DNA of 64,000 bases from CAVVPY01 sp963750295 (GTDB lineage: Bacteria; Actinomycetota; Actinomycetes; Mycobacteriales; Jatrophihabitantaceae), in contig CAVVPY010000001.1 of the NCBI GenBank assembly GCA_963750295.1, positions 62,001 through 126,000 on the forward strand, in the 5' to 3' direction. Positions 1 through 6,300 of this stretch are shown one piece after another. The translations under genes were made by a program, and so were the position numbers. The notes below the pieces were generated by a model that did no database searches, was not told where the DNA came from, and saw only the letters and a program-made list of their open reading frames with translations. Position 1 is the stretch's first letter. Each line of letters starts with the position of its first letter.

Positions 1-279
1 GCGGATGCGCGCGATGACTGCCGGTGCGGGCTGGGAGCCGTACCGGATCGCCAGCACCGTGTTGATGCGGTTCGGGTTGAAGCGCGCTCGCGGTGCGACT
101 GCGAGCATCTCCCGAGTGGTGATCGTCGGGACGAGGGACAGATGCCCGGCCACGTCACGTACCCGCCAGCCGCGGCACAGGGACGGGGCATCCAACTCGG
201 ACGGGCTCAGTGACTGGAGAAGATCCGCGATGCGCCGTCGCATCTTGCCGACCGCTGCCCAGTACTCGTCCGGCGCCAT
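1..279 (-). CDS. mycothiol-dependent maleylpyruvate isomerase family protein (partial, runs off left edge)
   Basis: Only the first 93 codons are inside the window. The ATG at 277-279 has an excellent ribosome site, AAGGAGG (plus-strand 284-290), four bases upstream. The visible part is the start of a DinB-type four-helix fold: Trp38, Val40, Asp42 and His46 form the W-x-V-x-D-x3-H pattern of the TIGR03083/DinB_2 group, where that His is a metal ligand. Family members are small cytoplasmic enzymes that use mycothiol or have unknown substrates. The gene is divergent from a MarR regulator across two palindromes that lie directly upstream of this ribosome site, so it is probably the regulator's target. 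The family is fairly sure; the substrate is unknown because the rest of the gene is missing. Confidence 0.75.
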   Translation of the reverse strand, partial: MAPDEYWAAVGKMRRRIADLLQSLSPSELDAPSLCRGWRVRDVAGHLSLVPTITTREMLAVAPRARFNPNRINTVLAIRYGSQPAPAVIARIR

Positions 280-291
280 GCGCCCTCCTTA

Positions 292-329
292 GTCCGAAAT
301 CCGGACCAAATGTAGTCCGGGTTTCGGAC
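292..329. promoter_or_regulatory. two MarR-type operators in a divergent promoter
   Basis: Two 15-bp palindromes, each GTCCG-N5-CGGAC, sit at 292-306 and 315-329 with centres 23 bp apart, roughly two helical turns. The second is almost the exact reverse complement of the first. They fill the gap between the divergent MarR gene (start 337) and the isomerase-family gene (start 279). Arm length and position fit a dimeric winged-helix regulator that controls itself and its neighbour. The repeats are seen directly; the binding protein is inferred from position. Confidence 0.75.
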
Positions 330-336
330 TTTTGCA

Positions 337-816
337 ATGATGGCGGTTATGGCACCGGGCGCTGAGCGTGACGCGGGGGGAGACCTCAACCTGGGACTGC
401 TGCTGTTCATTCCTTACCGCCACATGGAATCGGCCGTGCTGTCCGCGCTCAAGGCGCACGGGCACGATCTTCCGCTCAACCAGGCGCGCGTGTTCCAGCG
501 GATCGACCCGCTGGGCTCCCGACTGAGCGAGCTCGCCCGGGCCGCCCAGCTGAGTAAGCAGACGGTCGGCTCGATCGTGGATCAACTGGAGGCGGCCGGT
601 TACGTCGAGCGCATCGCTGACCCGGTCGACGGGCGCGCTCGGCTCGTTGCCATGACGGCCACCGGCCGCGAGCTCGTCGAGCTGAGCCTTCCCGTGATCG
701 AGGACATCGAAGCCGCTTGGGAACAGCACCTCGGCCCGGCCCGCATGAGCCAGCTGCGGCGCACGCTCGCCGCGTTGCGCGCGATCACCGACGCCTTTGC
801 GCTGCCTCGCGATTGA
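337..816 (+). CDS. MarR-family transcriptional regulator
   Basis: A 159-residue winged-helix protein of normal MarR length. Residues about 60-85 (LSELARAAQLSKQTVGSIV) form the helix-turn-helix, followed by the wing region with the D-x-R-D-like segment (DPVDGRAR, about 95-102) typical of MarR proteins. The N- and C-terminal helices would make the dimer interface. Starts at ATG 337 or the next ATG at 340; neither has a ribosome site, so the message may be leaderless or begin very close to the start. It is divergent from a mycothiol-dependent isomerase-family gene over two matched palindromes, which suggests ligand-relieved repression of that gene. The ligand cannot be told from sequence. Confidence 0.85.
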   Translation: MMAVMAPGAERDAGGDLNLGLLLFIPYRHMESAVLSALKAHGHDLPLNQARVFQRIDPLGSRLSELARAAQLSKQTVGSIVDQLEAAGYVERIADPVDGRARLVAMTATGRELVELSLPVIEDIEAAWEQHLGPARMSQLRRTLAALRAITDAFALPRD

Positions 817-862
817 CGTCCGCGATCGGTCCGGTGGTCGTCGAGCCCTACCGGCCAAGCCT

Positions 863-1005
863 CGCGGTCGGACAGCGTGAGTCGCCAGGCACGCGGTCTT
901 GACGAACGCGTACGGACCGGTGATCGACACCTTGGCGATGTTGGTCAGGGGAGTGGCCACCCCCCACAGCCCGAAGCGCACCCGCAATTCGTATCGGTGA
1001 CGGCG
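863..1005 (-). pseudogene. truncated, frameshifted copy of the 126-residue gene at 2898-3278
   Basis: This stretch is about 90% or more identical to 3050-3195, the N-terminal and middle part of the intact gene at 2898-3278 on the same strand. Between the copies there is a two-base deletion near 885 and a one-base deletion near 991, both of which break the reading frame, and homology stops abruptly at each end. The two copies flank the sigma factor and its membrane partner (1130-2679). It is a dead relic of a local duplication. The rest of 817-1129 holds no recognisable gene; a 71-codon minus-strand reading frame through 945-1160 is not supported. Confidence 0.8.
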
Positions 1006-1129
1006 CTTGGATCATTGCTGATGAACTCGCCGTCGCGCGCCGGCATGGTGCTCGCTATCGCCTCGTTCAGGATTGCGGCATCGTCACCGAGTTCGCCGGC
1101 TTTCTGCCCAACCGGCTGCGGACTGAGGT

Positions 1130-2119
1130 TCAGCTCGGCGGTCGTGTGGGCGTCGGGCACGCGGGCAGGTTGTTCGGAACCGAATCGACAACCTTCGATT
1201 CCTGGACCACGGATCGGAACAGCCGCTGATCCTGAGCGCTCTGTTCCTGCAACACCCGCGAGGTGGCGCGGTCGAAGAACAGGGACTCCACCCCGTACTG
1301 GAACGGCAGGTCCACTCGGATCGCCGGCCGTCCTGCGCTGTCGCGAGAATCCGCCGTCACCTGCAGGCCGCTGGTCTGAGCGAGCATGCGGAACGTTGTC
1401 GAGCGTAGGTCAGGCGAGGCCAGCCCTGTCCGAAGCAGACTTCCGGCGTCGATGAACCGGTTCTCGACCCCCCGAAGGTCGCCACTGGGATGGCTGTCCA
1501 GGTAGGACGCCAGCTGATCGGGGTCTGTCGGCAGCGCGTCCAGTTCGGCGGCAGACATGTTCTCGTAGGTGGAAACCCCACTGGGCGAAGGCTGATGCGA
1601 GTACTTCCTCAAGCACGCCTCATCGCGACCGAGCGCCCGGTACAGCCACACCGTGCCGTCCGGGGCCGTCCATTGCTCGCTGGACGTGCGCTCCAGATTC
1701 CCTACGCGCGAGGCGGCGGGTACGACCTGGGCGCCGTCGGCCAGCGTCTGCTCGCTGTCTTGCCGCACATAGGCGAACTGGCCCGGATCAACCGATCCGC
1801 CCTCGCGGCCTGCCGTGAGGGCCAGCTCGTGCAGCGTCGCCGCCGCAGCCCGGTCAGGGCCACCTGGCGAGCCGGCCGGAAGCACAAGTCCTACGGTCAC
1901 GGCCGCCGCGGCCGCACAGGCAGCGAGCGCCGCGATCCGTCCCCACCGTCGACCGCTGGAAGGCACGCGGTGCTTCATTCGGGACGGTTGCGTGCTGGTG
2001 AGAATGTCGGTCAGGACGTCGATCCGAGCCGAGGACCCCCACTCGTTGTCGAAGTGGTCGTCAGCGGGCCGGTACCGGGCCAGCGTTGCAATGACGTCGG
2101 GCGTCTCATGTTCGAGCAT
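1130..2119 (-). CDS. CU044_5270-type membrane-anchored protein linked to a sigma factor
   Basis: A 329-residue protein with a soluble N-terminal segment (about 1-58, ending in basic residues), one transmembrane helix (about 60-82, Ala/Val-rich) and a large extracytoplasmic domain. The architecture and its place just after a sigma factor gene match the actinobacterial CU044_5270 family, whose role is unproven but which resembles an anti-sigma/sensor partner. The ATG at 2119 is preceded by AGGTGA at suitable spacing and lies 5 bases after the sigma stop codon, so the pair is one transcript. Longer upstream reading frames are shadows of the sigma gene. I infer, but cannot show, that the N-terminal segment binds the sigma factor. 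Confidence 0.7.
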   Translation of the reverse strand: MLEHETPDVIATLARYRPADDHFDNEWGSSARIDVLTDILTSTQPSRMKHRVPSSGRRWGRIAALAACAAAAAVTVGLVLPAGSPGGPDRAAAATLHELALTAGREGGSVDPGQFAYVRQDSEQTLADGAQVVPAASRVGNLERTSSEQWTAPDGTVWLYRALGRDEACLRKYSHQPSPSGVSTYENMSAAELDALPTDPDQLASYLDSHPSGDLRGVENRFIDAGSLLRTGLASPDLRSTTFRMLAQTSGLQVTADSRDSAGRPAIRVDLPFQYGVESLFFDRATSRVLQEQSAQDQRLFRSVVQESKVVDSVPNNLPACPTPTRPPS

Positions 2120-2124
2120 GTCAG

Positions 2125-2679
2125 TCACCTGGTCCTTCTGGAAGTGGTTTCGGCTACGTCCCAGCGCGGCGGGTCCGCCGATGAACTCTCGATCGCGCGG
2201 CTCAACCGGGCGCGTGCACGTGACAAGCGGACCTCGAAGGCCCGCACCGTGCAGTTGGCGACCTGCGCCGCCTGCGAATTGGTCAGGCCGTCCCACGCGA
2301 CCATCAGCAACGCTTCTCGCTCGAGATCGGTGAGTTCGGCCAGTGCTGCCAGCATCTGCTCGCGTTCGAGCAGGTCTGTGTCCGCGCCGGCTGCGTGCCC
2401 GGCCGATCGTTCGACGTACGCGAGGGTTTGCGCCAGATCACCCCGGCGTTGCAGACGACGCCCACGTTCCATCAGCGTGTAACGGGCAACGACAAATAGC
2501 CACGGCAACGGCTCGCTCGGCACGTCGGCGAAGCGGCGCCATGCCACCAAGAACGTCTCCGACACGATCTCCTGCGCCGTATTCGGGTCGGCGCGACGGC
2601 GCGCGAAGGCGTACACCCGCGGCGACAATTCGCGGAACATCGCCGCGAACCGCTCGTGATCGCTGTCTGATTCCCTCAC
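2125..2679 (-). CDS. RNA polymerase sigma factor (ECF type)
   Basis: About 184 residues when started at GTG 2679, normal for an ECF sigma factor. Region 2 is visible early (FRELSPRVYAFARRR, then the helix ending FLVAWRRF), and region 4 near the C-terminus contains the helix-turn-helix DGLTNSQAAQVANCTVRAF. There is no region 3 and no extra C-terminal sensor domain. The start is uncertain: no candidate has a clear ribosome site, and the frame is open back to a TTG at 2811, but homology-like sequence begins just after GTG 2679. It is followed after 5 bases by a membrane protein of the CU044_5270 family, its likely partner in signalling. Confidence 0.8.
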   Translation of the reverse strand: MRESDSDHERFAAMFRELSPRVYAFARRRADPNTAQEIVSETFLVAWRRFADVPSEPLPWLFVVARYTLMERGRRLQRRGDLAQTLAYVERSAGHAAGADTDLLEREQMLAALAELTDLEREALLMVAWDGLTNSQAAQVANCTVRAFEVRLSRARARLSRAIESSSADPPRWDVAETTSRRTR

Positions 2680-2897
2680 AACAGGTAATGGTGCGGGACG
2701 CCGCGATCTCACACCGGACACCGGACTTTCGACGCGCCAGCGTGTTTGCTCTGCCCGCCGGTCCGCAACTTCCGGGGGCGAAGAGGTCGAGCCGACCGCT
2801 TGCTGACCCAAATCGATGCCGTGATCGACAACAGCCGCATCGCAGTGACTGTCAATGCGGACGGTGGCGACGACGCTCGTTCACAGTCGGCCGAGGG

Positions 2898-3278
2898 TTA
2901 GCGCTCCAGCGCCCGGGCGAGTGCGTCGCAGTCCGCGGCGGTCAGCGTCAGGTTCGGGTGCTGCAGCCGACCGGTCGGTTCGATCCCGGCGATGGGCTCG
3001 TGGAACTCGACGAAGACGCCTCGCTCGGCGTTGGTTGCGAAGGTCAGGCCGCGGTCGGACAGCGTGAGTCGGGCCGGGCCCGCGGTCTTGACGAACGCGT
3101 ACGGACCGGTGATCGACACCTTGGCGATGTTGGCCAGGGGCGTGGCCACCCGCCACAGCCCGAAGCGCACTCGCAATTCGGTATCGGTGACGGCGATCCC
3201 CGCGTTGCGCGGTGTCACACCGAATACTCGGGCGGCCGCGCGGTAGGAGCGCTGGAAGTGAAACGGGAACTTGTGCAC
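2898..3278 (-). CDS. conserved actinobacterial protein of unknown function
   Basis: A 126-residue soluble protein with no signal peptide. Sequence runs such as RFGLWRVATPLANIAKV and TGPYAFVKTAGPARL alternate short beta-type strands, giving a PH-like or small beta-barrel impression. I recognise this as a widespread actinobacterial hypothetical, not as an enzyme. The GTG start has no ribosome site but is preceded by TAGCGT seven bases upstream, the pattern expected of a leaderless message. A damaged second copy lies at 863-1005. It is the first gene downstream of the RHS toxin-like gene on the same strand, the place where immunity genes often sit, but its apparent wide distribution argues against that role. 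Confidence 0.7.
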   Translation of the reverse strand: MHKFPFHFQRSYRAAARVFGVTPRNAGIAVTDTELRVRFGLWRVATPLANIAKVSITGPYAFVKTAGPARLTLSDRGLTFATNAERGVFVEFHEPIAGIEPTGRLQHPNLTLTAADCDALARALER

Positions 3279-3344
3279 GCTATGGACGCTACCCGGGCGG
3301 GCGGAGTCACAACCGTCCCGCCGCCCCCGCGATGACGCCGTGGG

Positions 3345-6300
3345 TCAGCAGTCGCTGGACGAGCGGGCCACTGCCGGGTCGCCGGTGAACGTATGTGCCG
3401 TCTTCTCGAACGGGTTGCCGCAGCCGAGCGCGTTGAGGTTGTTCCACGCGCCACCGTCGGCCGCGCCCCAGATCGCGCCGATGGTCATGTAGGTGAAGTA
3501 GAACCCGAGCTCGCCGATCGCGGCGACCGTCCGGCTGTGGGTCGATTCGTGGCGTGCCAGCGCATCGGGCACTGTGCCGTCCGGGTTGAACCGGCCGGAC
3601 TGGGTCCAGGCCACCGCACCGAGGGTGAGCGCGCCGCCGCCCGGTCCGATTTCGATGAACAGCATGCCGCGGCGGAAGTCGACGTTGCCGCCGCTGATCC
3701 CGACCACCGCCGCAGCGATCAGGCCGACCGTCGTCAGGATCGGCGACTGCACCCACTTGATCAGGAAGCTGAAGAACCAGGCAACAGGACTGTCGGTGTT
3801 GTCGAGCAGCGGGCTCACGACGGCGCCCAGCAGCCCGGCCACCCCGAAGATGACCAGACCCACGGTCGCGGCGGTCGCGACAGTCACGCCCAGCCCGAAG
3901 ATCGCAGCGACGCCGAGGATGATGCCGGTCCACGCGAAGACCGCCAGCACCCCGCCGATCGCTCCGCCGATCACCCACAGCAGGAACTCGTCCCACGTCT
4001 GCACCCCGTTCATGGCCGCGCCGATCGCACCAAGCGCGGCGCCGACGATGACAGCGATGAGCAGCACGACAAGGAACACGAGCCGCCCGGACGGGTCCAC
4101 GTAGTTCGCGGGGTTGTCGAGTGCATAGAGGTAGAGGTTCGCGGCGGCCAGAATGCCAGGTAGCCGGTCCTGGTGAAAGGCCAGCCAGCGATCGGCCGAA
4201 ACGAACCGTCCCAGCTGCGGGCTGTACCAGCGCTCACCGAGCAGCACCAGCGGCAGGCCGTCGGTCACGAGGGCGCCCTGGAAGTCGTACCGGGTGGCGA
4301 GCAGCACCGACGAGGTCACCACCCCGTAGGGCGTGTGCTCGTCGTTCGCGACGAAAGCCCCGGTGACCAGATCGGACATCACGTTGACGTTGCCCAGCCG
4401 GTCCATGTGGTGCAGCAGGCCGTTGCCGTGCGACGGGATGACCGCCAGCCGGCGGTCCTCGTCGAACACGACCGCGGTCGAGCCGGCACCGTCCACGACG
4501 AACACCCCGTCGACTTCGAGCCGGACGGTCGTCGTGCCGGCGGTATCGGTCCTGCGGGTGGCGACCCGGCGCCCGTCGTGGTCGTAGTCGAAGCGGACGA
4601 GCGTCCCGTCCGGCTGCTGCACCTGGACCAGGCGGTGCTCGGGATCCCAGGTCAGCGTGCCGAGCTCCGGGCTTGCCGTCAGGTTTCCCGAGGCGTCATA
4701 GCTGAATTCGGCGGTTGCGCCACCCGACCGCGCGACCAGCCGGTTCGGATGCGCCGGGTCCGTACCGTCGATCCCGTGCGTCATGGCGGTGAACGTCTCG
4801 CCATCGATCATGTTGCCCAGGTCGTCGTAGCGGTAGCGCACGTCGAACGGCCCCGCCGACCCGGCCGCACCGCTTGCCCGGGTGAGCCGATTGCGCGAGT
4901 CGTACTCGAAGAGCTGGTTGTTGCGAACCTTGCCGGCCACGGTCGAGGCATCCTCGATCCGCGTCACCCGACCGAGCGCGTCGAGGGTGTGGGTCAGGTG
5001 CTGGTACGCGGTGCCGGCACCGTCGACGGTCACCAGCTCGGTGAGCAGCGCGTCCCCGGGCGAGAAGGCGCGCGTGGTCTGCAGCCCGTTGGCGTACCGG
5101 ATGCTCGCCCGCTTCCCGTCCGGCCCGTACTCGATCGCGTCGATGACACCGTCGACCGAGCTCAGCAGGCCGTCCGGGGTGTAGTGGTAGCCGACCGTTC
5201 GACCGTCCGGGTACCGCACCGAGCGCACGTTGCGTTGCGTGTCGTACTCGAACTCGGTCACATAGGTCGTTGCGTCGCCGATGAAGGTGCGTTCGGTGCG
5301 GATCGCGTTTCCGTCCGCGTTGTAGGAGTACGCGACGGTGCCGAAATGTCCCTGGACGTGCGCGAGCCGGCCGGTCAGGTTCGTGCCCGGCCCGCTGTCG
5401 TAGCTGCGGGTCTCGCGCACCTCTCCGGTCGGACCGCCGTGCCGCACCTCGACGATGCGTCCGTGCTCGTCGTAGGTGCGCCACAGGACCCGGGCGTCGG
5501 CATCGATGAGCGCGACCTCGTTGTTGGCGGCGTCGAGCACCCGCCAGCTCGTGGACAGCTCGGCCGACTGAACCATGATCCGGTTGCCCCAGCCGTCGAA
5601 GGCGGTGTCTAGGGCGACCGCCCCGTTCGGGTGGACGACGCGCTGAAGCCGGTCCAGCGGATCGTGCACCCGGGCTTCGGTGACCGGCCGGACGCCGTCG
5701 TACTCGACGACCTCGACGATGCGCCCCCACGCGTCGACGCGGCTGGTCCGCGAGGGGCTCGGGCTCGTCGCCGGGTCGGTGAGCGGGTCATAGAAGTGGG
5801 TGGATGTGCCCTCGTAGACGTACTGCGTCCGGCCGCCGCCGTAGAGCAGTTCGCCGTCCATCCGCGCCGCCGCGTCGAAGGACGTCGACCGACGCGCGAC
5901 GTCGGCAGGCACCGGCGCGAAGTCTGCCGAGGTGTCGAAATAGGCAGCGGTCGCACCGATCTTGCGGTTGCGGATCGACAGGATGTCGGCCGCGGCCACG
6001 GCCCACCGACCGTCGGCCGTGCGAGTGCGGACCTGGCACCCGCGGCCCGAGCCGTCGAAGTAGGTCCGCTGCATCCAGCCCGGCGCGGCGTCGTCCGGCT
6101 GGACACGCACCGCCTGCTCGACGACGGTGGGGACGGTGGACCGGTCCCAACTGTAGGTCTCGGTCGGACGCGTCGGGTCGGCATCGCGCCGCCACACCGC
6201 GATCACGTTGCCGAGGCCGTCGAATCTCGTCTGCAACGTGTGCCCGTTGCCGTCCGTCGTGAGCGTGGCCTGCTGCGCCACGGGATCGAAAGCGACCGGA

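Noticed and set aside
289..987. 232-residue minus-strand frame overlapping the MarR gene
   Set aside because: Its first part is the broken copy of the 2898-3278 gene and the rest is antisense to MarR.
945..1160. 71-residue minus-strand gene, or a protein-like plus-strand frame, between the pseudogene copy and the membrane-protein gene
   Set aside because: No start signal, no recognisable family, and the frame runs through the frameshifted duplicate; third-position GC gives no clear strand.
2898..3278. Immunity protein for the RHS cargo
   Set aside because: The position fits, but the protein looks like a broadly distributed conserved actinobacterial hypothetical, and a second damaged copy lies away from the toxin.
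4173..5612. Long open frames on the plus strand opposite the TcB-TcC gene (and similar ones at 5631-6446 and 6576-7844)
   Set aside because: High-GC antisense shadows: no ribosome sites, no family resemblance, and they mirror the codon pattern of the real minus-strand gene.
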